From Ficedula albicollis (taxonomy: Eukaryota > Chordata > Aves > Passeriformes > Muscicapidae), in the NCBI RefSeq assembly GCF_000247815.1, contig NC_021673.1, positions 47,118,069 to 47,182,068 on the forward strand: a stretch of DNA of 64,000 nt, written 5' to 3'. Below, piece by piece: positions 46,892 through 61,223 of this stretch (positions within the stretch are counted from its first letter, which is position 1; each line of letters starts with the position of its first letter). The notes beneath the pieces were generated by a model. The model searched no databases. It had not been told where the DNA came from and saw nothing but the letters and a program-made list of their open reading frames with translations. Both the position numbers and the translations under genes were made by a program.

Positions 46892-49800
46892 ATGGCGCTC
46901 CGGGGAGCCTGCCTGCTCCTCTGCCTCCTCTCCCTCGCCCAGGTCTCCGGCCAGCAGAACGGCAAAGCCCGGCAAAAACCGGCGGCTTCCAAGAAAGGTA
47001 AGGGGCAGCGGCAGCTTCCCTCCAAGGGAGACTTGCAGGGCTTGGGGGTGTTGCAATCAGCCCACTCGTTCGGGCGTTTAACAGTGCTTTACTGAAACTT
47101 CATTAAAAGCATCTAAAAACCTAATAAAGCATCTTCTTCCCTCCTCCCCTCCCCCTCCGTGGGAACAATTGTACAGATCTTCTGTAAAATAGTGAGCGTA
47201 TTGAAACGGTTTTGGTGGCTTCCTACCTTGAATAAATTTCTTGGGACAGCTTGGGCTGAATTTCAGAGGGAACACATTTTCCATGTTCCGTCTAAGGTTC
47301 ATCCCAAGCTTTTCCTCTAATAAACTCTCCATTTCTATAGCCCCCTCACCCCTTCTCATTCGTTTTTCAGAAGCAAGTAAGTGGTAGATGACAGGCAATT
47401 TTGGAGATAAGAGCAGGCAGAAAATATCGAAGCCATTAAACATCAGCAGTCTTCTTCATTTAAAACCGCTGGCCTCGGGTGTATTTGACACCAGTCACGA
47501 GCTCTGACTACTCAGGCTGGCCAGACAGCAGTGCACACATAAAGGTGCCTGGGTTTTCTATTCCCTAGTGGGTTTGTTTCTCCTTTTCTTCTCCTGTTTT
47601 CCTCCTGTCCCATCCTTTGTCCCTCTGACTCAATGCACAGTAAGTGTAGGAGAAGGTAGGTGAGGTGAGGTGAGGTGAGGTGAGGAAGCAGCATGTGAGA
47701 GTGCCTGCCTGCCTGATGTGTCCAACCGCAGCCGCGTGGGCTTGGACCTCTTCTGTCGGGCGCTTTCCTTCTTGGAACCAAGTGGGGAACAAGGAAGAAG
47801 CATCCCTGGAATTCACTTGGCCAGGCTGCTGTCTGCGCTCACCCTGTGGCTGTTTTTGTCAGATTTCCATCCTTGAGAAATTTTTGCCTTTTCTCCCATT
47901 AGATCTTTCTATGAAGTCACAAACTTAGCTGCTTATTCCACATCTTTTTGTGCAGGACATGGAATAGCAGAGAAAACAGTCTGTGACTGTTTTCTAGAGC
48001 AAGAATTACCCCCTTGGGCTCATATAGGGCACATATATGCATTGGACTCACTGGAGGTGCAAGGAGAGAGACATTTCTTGGAGAAATACTATTTTTCTCT
48101 AGGTGTCATTGCAACTGCTGTTTGTAATCGATTAGTGACAAGAAAGCAAGAGAAAAACCACCTTTTTGGCAGGAAAATTTGGCTCTCATTTTAAAACTTT
48201 TGAGTTTTCAGGGGTGTCCTAAAATCAAGCCTCTGGACCAGCTGGTGGCAGATTTTAGTCAGAATTTCTTTTCAAAGGAGATGTCATATTTTCTGTGGAG
48301 AAAAGGAGAAAACCCACCAACTTGGCATTTTTTGATCAGTCCCATCCAGCCCCATAGGGGATCAACTGTCCTGCCTTTACTGGAAACTTCCTGTATTTCT
48401 TGAGTAACATTTTTCAGATTTTTACCAATGCCAGAGCGTAGGAAAAGAGGGAGAAAAGTGCTAAAAATCCCCTATGAAGCTCCTCTTTGCCTCCAGCCCC
48501 TCTCTGCATCCAAGCCTGCCTGCCCAGCCAGCACAAGGGCCAGGGCTCAGCCACTTGTGCTCTGAACAATGGTAGGATGGCCCCATCTCATCCTCATCCA
48601 GGCATCCAGTAGACCCATCCTGGTTCCACCCCTGCACTTTGCCTGGGAGGGTCAGGCAGGGCAAAGCCACTGGAGGGTTTGGCTGGATTTATATATTTTT
48701 TTTTAATCTATGCAACCAAACCACAAATGTTAGGAAAGAAAGCACTGATTTAAGCCTAGCTTTTTATGTTTTGGGGTTTTTTTTTAATTTTTTTTTTAAT
48801 TATTGCTTATGTTTGGATCTGCTTCAGAATGAAAAATGATGCTATTTCAACATGAAAAAGCCAAACCACAGTATTTAGAAAATGCTGAGACAGCACATTC
48901 ACTTTGCCTGCTGTTGTGTTTTTCCCCCTCAGATTACTCCCCAGTTAATGTTCCAAATGCAGTAGCTCAGCAACCTCTCCCCAAGCCCCAATGCCTTGGG
49001 CTGCCCTTGTCTGGCAGCTCTGGAGGTCTCATCCGAAAGAATGCCCTGGGGAGGCAGGCACTGGCATCCCTGCCTGGGCAGTGTTTACACCCCATGGCTT
49101 GGGGGTGCAGGCATCTGGCCTGGGAGGACTCCTCTGGGTCACAGCTGTGATGGCTGCTGGGATCAGGGAAGGGAACATCTTTGCCTAGCTCTCACATCTA
49201 TTTCTGAGGTATCTGGACACAGAAGTCGGAGTCTGGATGCTTAATTCAGTGGATAGGGACTCATTTGGGCTTCTTGCCCGATACTGCCCAAAATTTTGGT
49301 GTATTCTTGTCTGGGTGCTCTTCCCTGAAAATGCCTGTGAACGTTTACACTGCTGTAAATCCAGTGCGGATGCGTTCAGTCTCCTTATTTGATCCAGGGA
49401 CAGATTGCAATATGGGACCTGACCATTCCACTTGGTACCTTCAAGGAAATGCCTGGTGTCAGAAGAAATACTGGTGGCCAGAGAGCTTTGATGACAGACA
49501 TTGTGAACCAGAGCAATGCTCATTCCTCTGGGGGCCAGAAGGCTGTTTGCATCTCCAGGCAAAGCTAAGAAACCCATATATATATATATATATCCAAATT
49601 TTATACAGGAATAGTTAAAACATTAAAATTAAGTACAGAGGGATTTGTTTGTTGTTCAGCATATAATTAGAACTGGTGAGAGTTCCTAATTGCAGCTTTA
49701 AATACATTCCTGGCTAGGCTTTCAAACAGACTATTGTGACTTACAATTCTGTGAGTCTCCTTTAGATCTTGCCTCTGTCCACACTTACTCCTGCTGCTCA

Positions 49801-52800
49801 CGGTCCTGCACAAGGACCCACTTCAGCTCCCACAGGATCATCAGCATCCCATATGATGGTTTCCATCGCAGAAAACCCAGACTGCAAACAGGTTTGATCC
49901 CAGGCTGATCACCAGGAGGTGAGTCTTGAGGAAATGACAGCACTGAGACAAAAACCCATGGCAGTAAAATGGACAACACAACGTCTGTTGATGTAGCCAT
50001 GGTCCTCACTTTATAGGGTGAGTCAACCAGTCCTGGTTCTCCATGAGACATCCCAGCAAATGCACTGCTGTAGGAACATCTTGTGGCCCAGGATTTGGAA
50101 ATGAGGTTCTGAAAACGGACAGGGCTCTTAGGTAGTTATCAAGGAGACATGGCAGGGACCCTCAAGGTGGGAACCCACCGTCAAACCCAGCTTAACATCA
50201 TAAGGAGCTGCCCCAGCAAGACTCATTGGCAGTGTCCTGCCATGGCCTTTGGATGTTACTTAAACATTAGAACATTTGTTCTGCTGCAAGACAGGCTTGC
50301 ATGGAAAAAAAAACATGACAAATGAGCCATTTCCCACAAAGTGTTTTCATCAAAGGCAGCAAAATAATATCTAGTGCCTCAGTGTTAAGTGAATCCATTA
50401 AAGTTGATTGAGCAATGAGTAAAGCAGCTTAATGCCCTCCTCCTGATGTGTCTATCTTTTCATATTCATGGCACCATGTAACCTTGGTTGGTGGTTTTGG
50501 TCCACATCCAAGCTGCTTCCCTTCTTGCCTGCACTGGTGCCTCAGCTCCTTGCTGAGGCCCTCCTACTGCGTTCATGGGCAAACTATCCCCTTTCCTTTC
50601 ATCCCAGGAGAATTACTAGATGTTTTCAACATGTGAACTACAAGATGCACACAAGTGCCTCAATGTCCAATCTCCCACCACCTTCAAGGTGTAAATGGTC
50701 CCTTTGCTCCTGTCTAGGAGAAATCCAAGTACTGATAAATAACTGGTTGGGGCTGTTGCAGAAGCAACACACCTAGCAAGGTGCAGGCTTTAAGAGCCAG
50801 GTCTCCAGCCAAAGAGGAGTCTTCTCACAGCAGAGCAGCTCTGGACAGTGTTTGGTACCTACACTGGGGGTGGTGAAGGTAGATATGAGGCAGAGGCAGC
50901 TGTGATGGTCCAAAGGATGTTGTGGTTGGTGGGCAGAGGCTGGTGGCTAGTGGTGCAGAGGCAGATCTAGTGGAGGTAGGATCTGCAGCCCTTCCAGCCC
51001 CTTCCTGCTGAGCATCAGCCTGGTGAGCAAAATGCTTTCCTACCAACCCGCCAGTAACAGCAGACAGGTGGGTGCAGCCAGGAGTGCATACAGAGGACAT
51101 CGTGTGTTAGGGTGTTTAAGGGAGGGAGAGTGTGCTGTGAATAGAGAGAAAGAGGGCATGTTTTTGAGGAATCAGAAAAAATAAATCCTGTTCATCATTA
51201 GCTTCAAGTTGCCCACAAAACATTTTTGTGTGTCAGGACTTCTGTTCAGGTAGGGCAGCATGAGATGGTGTCCTCCTGCATTTTGGGAGCTCTACCCCAA
51301 TGCAGCACCACCCTAGATGACTGCTCTACACAGGGGTGCCAGAGACAAGCCTGCACCTTGCAATGCTCATGTGTGTAACCTCCTCCCCAGCACTACCCTG
51401 GCAACCCAAAGGGTGACCCCTGCAGCTGGAAGATGCATGGGGTGCACAGCCCCAAACCTGAACCAGGAAAACAAGGTTGTTATTGATAGTGGAACCAGGC
51501 TGGCAAGCACTCACTTCGATGGATGTGCAAGGGGACACAGGTGTTGACTTTATGGATTCTTTTTGTTTATCCTTCTCTGAGGGCAAAGAAACACGGAGTT
51601 TTGATGATAGGAACTGATTTGGTTGCCTCCCCTGGGATGCCTCCAATATTTGTGCTCTTTCTTTGATTTCTCCAACAGATGGTGTGAGCCTCAAAATGAT
51701 TGAAGACCTGAAGGCCATGATTGACAACATCTCTCAAGAGGTTGCTCTACTGAAGGAAAAGCAAGCACTCCAGACAGGTAAAGGGCTTGCTGAAGAGCAC
51801 ATAGCTTTTACTTCGAGGGAGGAGCTGCTCATAAAGTGGCTGCAATTGCTCCACATGTCTTGATGAGAGATGCCCAAGCACCCCACAGCAACAAGCCCAC
51901 AATGGGGAGAGAGGCTGGGGGATCAAAGCAGAGAGTGAGTCTCTGCAATACCTCTGGGCTGGTGAACCACCTTGGGCAGTTAAAGACAGGAGTTGTGCAG
52001 TGCGGGGGCCCTCTCTTTATGTGCTTCCCATGTGGATATTCCTTCAACGCTAAGCCAGATGTTCATTTTCCTTTGTGAGGTGGAAGAATGAGATTTGGAT
52101 TAGCTTGTGCTTTAATCAAATGCAGCTTACTCTTTTGTCTGAACCTCGGTGGAAATCGTGACCTGGTCTCTTATACACGCCATGGTATTGCCCAGGGAGC
52201 TGCACTGAGGGTCAGTCCTGCTTCATTAAACATACACAGAGGACAGTCCCAAAGTGTCCATCTTCCAGACATGCTCCATAGTTATTCTGTGCAAACTCCA
52301 CTGACATCAGGAGTAGGATTTGCAAAACATGAAGCAGAGATGAGATGAAAATGCAAATTAAGGAGAATTTTCTCCCTGAAAGAAAAGGAATACAAGCAAA
52401 ATCAAGGCTTTAGTTCACATTCATTGAGAAGTAATTGGTTTGGATATTAATGTGTGGCTCTGATTAGGTATTGTTTGGCTACAGTACCCTGCACTCTTAA
52501 GGTTTAGAGCTTAAAGAAAAACAAAACAAATTTATATCCTTAACACCAAAATCAGAGGCAAGTAGAAATTTCCTCTGAAGACCTCAAGCTATGCAAGTGC
52601 AACGCTTCTGATCAAAACTTATTAAAAAAGTCTTTTTTTTTCATCTTGCATAATTAAGATTATTTAATTGGCATGCAAGCTTTTTCCCAAAACACTCCAA
52701 CACTCAGCAGTGTCCATGACAAACCATATTTCCAACAATTTCATCAGAGAATGAGTAGCATTGGCTGGGGAAGGGGCAGAAGGAGCATGGTGTGCCTCTG

Positions 52801-53473
52801 CTTCAGCAGCAGCAGAGCCCAGAAGGGTGACAGGGGCACCCTGAAAATCCATTTCACCCAATGATTTGCGGAGAAGGAGAGCACGTCCCCATGACTGTGT
52901 CCCACCCTGCATGGGAAAGAGAGGGCTCCTTGGAATTCTATGCTGCCAAGGGTCACTGTACAACCTAAGAAATTACGTTTGTAGTTTGGCTGCTGCTGCC
53001 TCTTCCCGGGCACCATTTTTAAACCAAATTCTCTTTCTGTCTTTTCATTCTGTTCATGTGGTAACCTCTCAGTTTGCCTGAAAGGCATCAAAATTCATCT
53101 AAAATGCTTTCTGGCATTTTCGGAGACCAAGACGTACCACGAGGCCAGTGAGACCTGCATCTCTCAGGGCGGCACGCTCAGCACGCCCCAGAGCGGGGAG
53201 GAGAACGATGCCCTCTACGACTACACGCGCAAGAGCATCGGCTCGGAGGCCGAGATCTGGCTGGGCCTCAACGACATGGCTGCAGAGGGCAAGTGGGTTG
53301 ACATGACGGGCAGCCCCATCCGCTACAAGAACTGGGAGACTGAAATCACCACCCAGCCCGACGGTGGCAAGCTGGAAAACTGCGCAGCTTTGTCGGGGAC
53401 GGCCATTGGCAAGTGGTTTGACAAGAGGTGCCGAGAGCAGCTGCCCTACGTCTGCCAGTTCATGATCGTGTAG
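46892..53473 (+). CDS. CLEC3B: Tetranectin (C-type lectin domain family 3 member B), 3 coding exons
   Basis: Coding exons are 46892-46997, 51679-51777 and 53073-53473, with GT-AG introns. The joined length is 606 nt, giving 201 residues plus TAG; human tetranectin has 202. Residues 1 to about 20 form a signal peptide with the core LLLCLLSLAQ. Residues 21-35 are lysine-rich, as in the heparin-binding N-terminus of the family. Residues 36-68 form the trimerising coiled coil, including QEVALLKEKQALQT. Residues 69-201 are the C-type lectin-like domain with all six expected cysteines (70, 80, 97, 172, 188, 196), the EIWLGLNDM and KWVDMTG core, and the YKNWETE and QPDGG segments that carry the calcium and kringle-4 binding site in human tetranectin. 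The protein is secreted and binds plasminogen kringle 4 and heparin-like chains. The start was chosen by signal peptide, homology and context (G at -3 and +4). Both introns are phase 1. No damage is seen. Confidence 0.97.
47658..47685. repeat. (AGGTG)n microsatellite
   Basis: Five to six tandem copies of a five-base unit in CLEC3B intron 1. Confidence 0.9.
49576..49593. repeat. (AT)n dinucleotide microsatellite
   Basis: Nine tandem AT units in CLEC3B intron 1. Confidence 0.9.
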
Positions 53474-54583
53474 CAGCAGGGCCTCCCCCTGCCCAGCCAG
53501 CCCAGATCTTCACTCTGGGCAGCAGGATGATGAAGCTGTAGTTGTGTGTACACCTCCACACCCACGCGTTCAGTAGAGTCCCCCTTTGCAAAGAGAGTCG
53601 CCGCGGCTCGCTGTCGGGTTATAGAGCTCTAGAGCATTTCCTTTGGCCACATCCAGCCCTGTTTGCAGCTGCACTGCTCTTCCTAAGGCATGATTTATAG
53701 ATATATATTTTTTTACACAGGGAATTTATTAGGACAGCTCAGTTGTTCCAGCAACAGGGCAGCAGTCCAGCCTGGCATACAGCTGCCTCGGCTGCCCAGG
53801 GCTGTCACTCTGCAGTGTCCTTTCCCGTTTTACGGAGCTTTCTTGGGACACTAACATAGGCAATTTCTGCTTTCTTCTCTTGTTTTGCTTCCCCATAAGC
53901 CCTGGCAGCAATTTGTGAGAGTTCCGTGTTCCTCGCAGTGCCCCAATTCAGCCTTGTGAGGATCAAGGTCCTGTCTCAATGAGCAGAGCGAGTTACCTCT
54001 GCTTTGCATTGAGAAATGCAATTTGGCTTATTTGGCAGGGTGCCAGCTGCTCAAGGAGTTGTCCAACTAGTCAAATTACGTGTATGACTGAATTAGCAAG
54101 TTGCAGGCATGTTTGATCCTTTTCTCACCAGACAGAAGCCAGTTTCACTGACTTCAGTGGGAAGGCAAGACCCACTGCCAGATCCTTTGAAAAAAAAATC
54201 CCATCAGAAGCTTTATTTATGCTGCAGTATTAAGAGGAAAGCAGCGAAGACTTGGAGCATAGTTAGTCAACAATATTATTAGAAATAGAAAATGTGTGTT
54301 TTACATAAATAACATAAATGTAATACTCTTAGGGGGTATGTTACTATATAAAAATAACTATATACAGAAAACAAGCCCCAGGACAACTCACTCCAGCAGC
54401 TTTAGGAATGGCCTGACCTGTTTATATGACTGAAATCCAGATGAATGATTCCAATTTTTGCTGGTTCTCAGCAAATGTAAATCTGCTGAGCACTGTTTGG
54501 GCCAATATAGTCATGGTCAGCTCAAGGTCTGACCTCAGTGATTTTTTACTGAGAAAAGGTTTAAAGTTAAAAAAAAATAATTT

Positions 54584-54589
54584 AATAAA
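54584..54589 (+). terminator. CLEC3B: Candidate CLEC3B poly(A) signal
   Basis: AATAAA occurs about 1.1 kb after the CLEC3B stop, with another at 54936-54941. No canonical hexamer was seen closer to the stop. Which one is used cannot be told from sequence alone. Confidence 0.3.
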
Positions 54590-57500
54590 CAGCAATGGTG
54601 AGAAAGAAGTCCAGGTCACCCTGGCAGCTCATCAGTGCTTTGCTGGCTGTTGGCTGAAAGGCATCAGTGGTTCTTTGCTGTCCAATGCTTGGTAATAACC
54701 CCTCCAGTTTGGGTCACACACCCTGCACTTCCAGGTTGTAGGTGTCAAGACAGGATTCTGCCTGTGGGGCAGGTATTCCCATTTGCTGCTTAGTTTAAAA
54801 GCAGCATGGCACTAGGTCTTCCAAGACATCAAGTCTGAGCCAAGCGGGAAACTCACACACACGCACACAAATGCAGAGTGCACGCTTCTGAGGTTGTCAC
54901 TATTGCCAAACTCTATGCTGTTCAAATGACTATAAAATAAAAGTATCTCTGTAGCTTGCTGAAGGAATAGAGTTGTGTCAATGTGATTTGAGTGCTTTCT
55001 TCTCCTTGTCTTTCTCTACAGAACAGCTCCAGGGAAATGTCTGAAGGCTGGAGATAAGAGCCTCCCACCCTGTAATACACTTTACAGGATTCTCCCCCTC
55101 CTGCCCCATTATCATCCCAGTCACATGCCATACACAGGATACAGGCAGGGAATCCTTTTATTGGAAAATAAGATTTCCTTCCTTTCCTCCCTTGCTGGTG
55201 GGAAATTTCATTCTGAAATACAAGCTAACCCAGAAGGAAGGTCTCTCCCTCAGCCCTGTTTGGCAGCAGTAGTGGTGCTGGAGGAGGTGGCACCTCAGGT
55301 CCCAGCATGGAGCCAGTCCTTCCCAAGCTGCCTCCCACTTCCTCTGCAATGAGCAGAGCTCAGCAGCACCAAGAGTCTCTCTCCTTCACCCACTGAGGAT
55401 GTGAGGACTTCTTCCCCCTCCTCTCAATCATCCCATGTAGGAGAGACCATCCATGTAGATCCAGTGCCTTACACCAGTCTGTGAAGTTTCAACTGGTGCA
55501 GGACTGCATGTGAAATTAGGTCTCTTCTGCAGTCCTTCAATGAGCTTTATTTTGGACCCTGTTCTGAAGTTTTTCAAGACTCTTTACTGTAGTTCATGGT
55601 TGCACCCTACAAGCCAGCTTGTCTCAATATAAATCCTCTAGTTCTCTTGGCAGATGTTCCCTCCATGTTTTGGGATACATGAAGGCAAAGCACCAATGCT
55701 GGAAGCATTGCTGGCTTCAATCCTGACTGGTCATAAACCACAAGGTCTTAAAACATAAATGTGTGGTCAGAGAAATAAACAGAGGGCTTTTATGGAAAGA
55801 GGAACAGTGTGGAAGACATGGACCCTGGCAATGCTGATCTTTGGGGAAGTTGTGGCTGCTGGAGCTGGACCATCTTTGTATGGAGTATGAATCTGAAAAA
55901 CAGCCATGGAGATGGATGCCAAAGGATATTCCCAGAGAGGAAATGAAGGAGTCAATCTGTCAAATCTGAAAAATAACAAGTTGCTCTCAGCAGATTTCTT
56001 GCTTGTATCTCTTGCTCTCATTTTCACAAAGCTAAATTCCTGCCAGCACCATTCCTCATAGATGTTTTGCTCTTCTGAAGCTGGGAGGAGCTCAGGGAAG
56101 GGTGGCTTTGCCCCTGCTGTACTTATTGGATCCATGATGATGAAACTGACCTTGCAGATTCAGTGCTACATTTATAAATTAACTACTCTTAAAATCTTTT
56201 TGCTTATTATGAACTACAAATTTTCTTTGAAAAACCAAAAAGAAGGAACTCCTAGAAGATTCCTCATCCTTGCTTACCACGGCAATGTTGTTTTTTGTCT
56301 CCAGTCCTGTGGTTTGTGGTCACAAGGAATGCCAGGATGCAGGGATTGAATGGGGACAGCCACTGGCTGCCTCCCTAGGGAAACTGTCCTGAGGACATGT
56401 GGCCCATCTGCTGGGGGCCAGAACAAGTGTCACTTTTTTGATCTTCCATTAAATCTTTTGGCACTCAAGCCAGAGTGGAACATCTGCTGTCCGCGAAGTG
56501 TGGTCTCAACCAACGGCATGCAGATTAATGGAAAGAAACCTCAGCTCTTCCCCAAGGAAAAGGAAATGTGGAAGTGATCATGTCTGAACCAATGTCTTGT
56601 GATGCCTGCAATCCCTAATGAACCTCATGTTATTGAATATAGAGGATGTTGTGTAAGACCCTGTGCCACTGTTGGCATTGCTCAGCTGCTTGTGCCTCTG
56701 TGACACAGCAGAGGAAAGATGAAGCATGAAATGTACATATATTTATATAAACAAAAGAATAAAAGTTACTGGGTGAGCCTACAGAAGGAGTTCCCTCAGC
56801 ACTACACCATCCAAAACTGAATTCAACAAAACTGCACTAACCTACCCCACTGATGGCCCCTACCCCAGTTCATCCTGTTCTGGAAGTTCAGGACCTGGTC
56901 CAGACCTTTGCCTGAAGGTCCAGGAAAGGACCAAATGGTTCAGCGAGAAATGGTTAACCATAAAACAGATAATACCTTACTGAAGTGTCTCTCAGCACAA
57001 GGGCCAGAACAGCACAGTACTCACACACCTCAGCAGCCAGGTTGCTTCTGACTTCAGTCAGTGAAAGGGCTGGGTATGCAAAGGTGGGTAAGAATTTGGG
57101 ATTTGTGAGCCACAAGCTTGTTTTGGGCCTTGAGCACTTCTGTGGGACTTGGTAGTTGGTAGTCCTGACAAGAAACCCAGCCCCATGCCTCTGCTCCTTG
57201 TGCATGTCCACCCAGCCTGGGTGTTACTCAGACCACATCAGGTGCCCCCACCCCCTGTCATCCTTTGCAAGGAACAGTCCCTCAACACCTCTGCTCCTGC
57301 CTGACACGGAGGGAACACACTTCTCACCTCTGTGGCTGTGGAATGAGACAATTGGTAGAATGAACCTCAAAAGGGAAGGACCTCCTCTGCCCCTGAACCA
57401 CTAAATCTTTTGATCGGCTTTACTGTTTGCTCCTGCTCCTGAACCCCACTGACAGTCTCTCCTTTTACAAATAAAATAAAAAGCTAAATTAAAGTTACAT

Positions 57501-58371
57501 TTCTCCATCTTAGAAGCCACTATAGACAGGGAAGAAGCAAAGATCTGTGAGACTCAGCAAATGAGGCTAAGCCAAAACACCCCTGGCACCATTAATATAA
57601 ACCTGCTGGGGAGGGGCGGATCATTAAACTAATGGAGAGCATAAAAATAAACTCCTTGGGGAGAGATGATAGAGGGGATATCAGACTATGGTATACAAAA
57701 CAAAACAACAAACAAAAAAAGATGGTTTGTTGCTTTTATATGTAGAAACACCCAGAGGGAGTCCAAAGGTAACAGTTGGGGGCTGTTCCAAATACAGCTG
57801 AAAACAAATCACAACCATTTTAGCCTCACACCCGCAGCCTCTCCACTCTGTCCTGTGCTGTGCAGGCAGGTCAATGTCTGCATCACTTCCCTGTGACTCC
57901 CCTCTCCTCTCTGCTGGAGCTTGGGGCCATCCAAGCTGGCAGCAGCCACAAGGCACCCCATGCCTGCAGCATCCCTCTGGGAAGGAAAGAGAAACCCAAG
58001 ATTCTGTGCTGCCAAGAGGTGAGGACAGCTGCTGATCGCAGAACACAGCTGCTCTCACCTCAGCCCTTTTGGAAAGCTGGCCCTGGGCCTGAGGCAGAGA
58101 GCACGACACCTGAGCCACTTGCCAGCCTGGCAATGGAACATGTCTCAAGAAGCTGTGTTTAGAAGACTGTTTGGGAAGCACTACAGCTTGTAAAATAAAA
58201 TGCAGGAGGGGAAATAAAACCTACAACCCCTACTGCTTTGCAGAAATGCCCCACAGCCAGCTTGGCTACCCACTGCAGTGTCAGTAACTTCTGTTTCTAT
58301 CATGCCCATTAACAAGGATCCCAAAAGTGAGGTCTCTGACATTCAATAATTTACCCTGTTTCTAAGTTTTT

Positions 58372-58820
58372 CAGAAACAGTGAGGCCACATCTGGAATGC
58401 CAGGTCTAATTTTGAGCTCCCCAGTACAGGAGCGACATGGACCGAGTGAAATGGGTGCAGGGAAGTAGAAGGGATTTGGGGAGCTATTGTGTGAGAAAAG
58501 AGCAAGAGCTGAGACTGCCCAGCCTGGAGAACAGAAATCTCAGGGGATCTCATCTTAAATGCCTGATGAGGGAGGGTAGTGAAGACAGAGCCATCGGCAC
58601 AAATTGAAATACAATAAATTCTGCTTAAAGAGAAGAAAATCTTTTTTCTCTGTGAGGGTAGTCAGACCCCGGCACAGGGTGCTGAGAGAGGTCTGTGGAG
58701 ACCCTTGGAGATACTCAAAGCCTGACTGGATATGTGGCCCTGGCCAATGGGACCTTGCTCTGAGCAGGAGGCATAATCTGGTGATCTCCAGAGGTCCCTA
58801 TGAACTTCTGTGCAAACACA
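58372..58820 (+). mobile_element. CR1 LINE 3' fragment
   Basis: CR1 landmarks include GAGGCCACATCTGGAATGCC, GAGCTCCCCAGTACAGGAG, GACTGCCCAGCCTGGAGAAC, GGTGCTGAGAGAGGTCTGTG and a terminal GGTGATCTCCAGAGGTCCCT. It is more diverged than the copy at 11,235 and its ORF is broken. Confidence 0.85.
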
Positions 58821-61223
58821 GCCACTGAGCAAGGGATCCTACCGACATAACTTACTCCTCTTCTACAGTCACAGGAGAAAAACAGGCATTTCAGGAGCAG
58901 ACAGCTGACCTCAGACACCTGATGGATGAGCTGTCATGTAAAAGCCTTCCCACAGAAAAAGGTTAGCAAGAAAGCCAATAAAATAATCCCTTGTGGGATG
59001 TGATTTCTACACTGTAGTGCTGCCAGAGCTCTAGACACTAAGTAGGTCTTGCTGCTCTGCCAAGTGTGATCAGCAGACACGAGCTGAAACTTCATTTGTT
59101 ATTCAACCAGAAGGAAACTGGAAACAAACTCCACCAAATCACCAAAAAGCGAATTAATTTTTTTTTAATATCAAATGTTCAGTACAAACACACAATTAGG
59201 AGTGCATAGATGAAGATGTGAATCAGATCAACAACAGTGAAAGATCTGCCTTACTGTTAGAGCAGGACAGTCCAAGGGCAGCTTGAATTTCATCTGGATT
59301 CATGTGCAATGTGGACATTGCTCTGTCACTGGGAAGGCTTTGATCCAATGCCCCTGAGTGTCAAGCTGTGCTGACATGGGGGGTCCAAACCCCAGGAGAT
59401 GGGCAATGGTACAGGTCCCACCTGCCTGAGCACCAACACAGAGGTGCTGCAACACACATTTATTGAGGTAGGCTCTCACACTTTGTTCTATAATACCTCA
59501 GAGCAGAAAGCTAAACCCCCAAGTGACCTTAAACCAGTCCAATTTTAGGAAATGCTCCAGGAATTGCACTGATTATAAAACAGGGTTAAACAATTGGTTT
59601 CATTGAAGGCTGAGGACTTGGAAGGAGCTCTGTGGGTGGGGTGCTGTGTACCTACAGGGAGTGACTGACAAGTTTTGTATCCATCCTGGGAACTGAACTT
59701 GCTTTCAAAAAAGAAGAACAACAATTGGTGGGATTTGTTCCTAAATTAAAATGTATGCACCAAAAAATAATGCAAACACAGCAAGTAGTTGTAATGTATC
59801 ACTGGAGAAAGGTAAACACTCCTGAAAGCATAGTACCGTGGAAAAACACACCTTACAGATAAAATATGAAGAGCTTGAAAACAGCCAGAAATCATCATTA
59901 GCTTTGCCTTCTTTTAAACATTCATAGGAATTGCTTGCCAGCATATATGTGTAGCCTATTTTTAAGCCTGCTGAAACTACAGACGTGGGTAGTGTTCACA
60001 GCCAGATATAAAACCACCTCATGACTTTGATCAAGTGATAAATGTCCATTTAAAAAGGAGAGCAGACAGCCCTGAAGACCACACTGCAGCAAGCAAAGCA
60101 AATATTCAGCCTTTGATTTGTGTGCTAATGAGGGAGCTGGGATGACCCTGGAGGTGCTTAGAAAATCTTGGTCTTGAGTCTCAGGAGCTGGCTATATCAG
60201 GTGAGGCAGAGCTCAGTAGTGAGATATGGACTTGTGGTCACCATCATCTCACCTTCCCTGCAGAGCCAACAACACCACTCCTTTCCTGCTCTCCTTGTCT
60301 TTCCCAACGCCCTGAACTCACACTCCTTGAGAATTAAAGTTGATAGTTCCAGAGACAGGAACTTGAAGTTGCATTAAATTAGTGTATTAAAAAAAGCAAG
60401 AGACATTATGACTGTAAAGCTCTGAACCTTAAAATCAGGAAAATAAGATACGCCAGAATGAGATGGAATCACCCCAAAAGGAAACATAAAGGAAAAATCT
60501 CTAACCTCAGAACAAGCACTGAGTTTCAGTTTAATGATTAAAATTAAAATTGATATCTCAGCCTTCAAGAGCGAACGGGTGCATTGTTCTCATCTCATCT
60601 TTTTCTCCTTCAAGGTGACGGGAAGGGGAAAGCCTCTCCTCTGTTTTGCTCCTCAGTGACAGAAAGGCACCAAGTCATGACTATTGGATCACCTAAAGGA
60701 CAGTCTGAATTGGTGGAGGTGTTTTTACTACAGTCAGTGTTAGTGAAGCACGTACCGACTTTGTAAAGCATCTTGGAAAAAGGTCACTGGTAGAGAGATA
60801 TGATTCATTGCACCATTCATGGACCTGGGTTATTGTTGTGCACCCTTCCATCTAATTTGGTATATAATTAGGTGTTACTTATACAAGAGGTCATTCATGT
60901 CAAGAGAAGCAGCACTTTCCAGACTAATTTGAGTTTTTCCTACATATATTAACGCTTTCCCAAGTACCTCTCCAGCTACTTGAGATGTCAACTACTTCAA
61001 GTATTGACACTTCACTCAGCACTGAAGCAGCTTTGTGGCTGCTCTGTGGTGAAATCTGAGGACCCTGCTGGAGCAAACTTCACACAGCAGCTTTACTGTA
61101 TTCCAGGCAGGTTCAGGTGAGGCTAGAGTAAGAAATATATCGTAGATAGAGGTTTATAATTATTTCACTCCAACACTGAGAGAACATTCACCAAAAAAAA
61201 ACGGTTTCTGGAGACCTCCGACT

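Larger units (their letters stand above)
46998..53072. other. CLEC3B: CLEC3B introns 1 and 2
   Basis: Intron 1 (46998-51678) and intron 2 (51778-53072) hold two microsatellites and no recognised nested gene. A cysteine- and tryptophan-rich open frame at 49265-49618 is not matched to any family I know. Confidence 0.6.
53474..61223. other. Region downstream of CLEC3B without recognised gene
   Basis: The first part is probably CLEC3B 3' UTR. One CR1 copy lies at 58,372. Remaining open frames (for example 166 codons on the minus strand at 57681-58181) show no domain or splice context that I can support. Confidence 0.55.

Noticed and set aside
49265..49618. Cys- and Trp-rich 117-codon frame in CLEC3B intron 1
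   Set aside because: It looked like a possible secreted domain, but it runs into an AT microsatellite and I see no acceptor or donor or family match.
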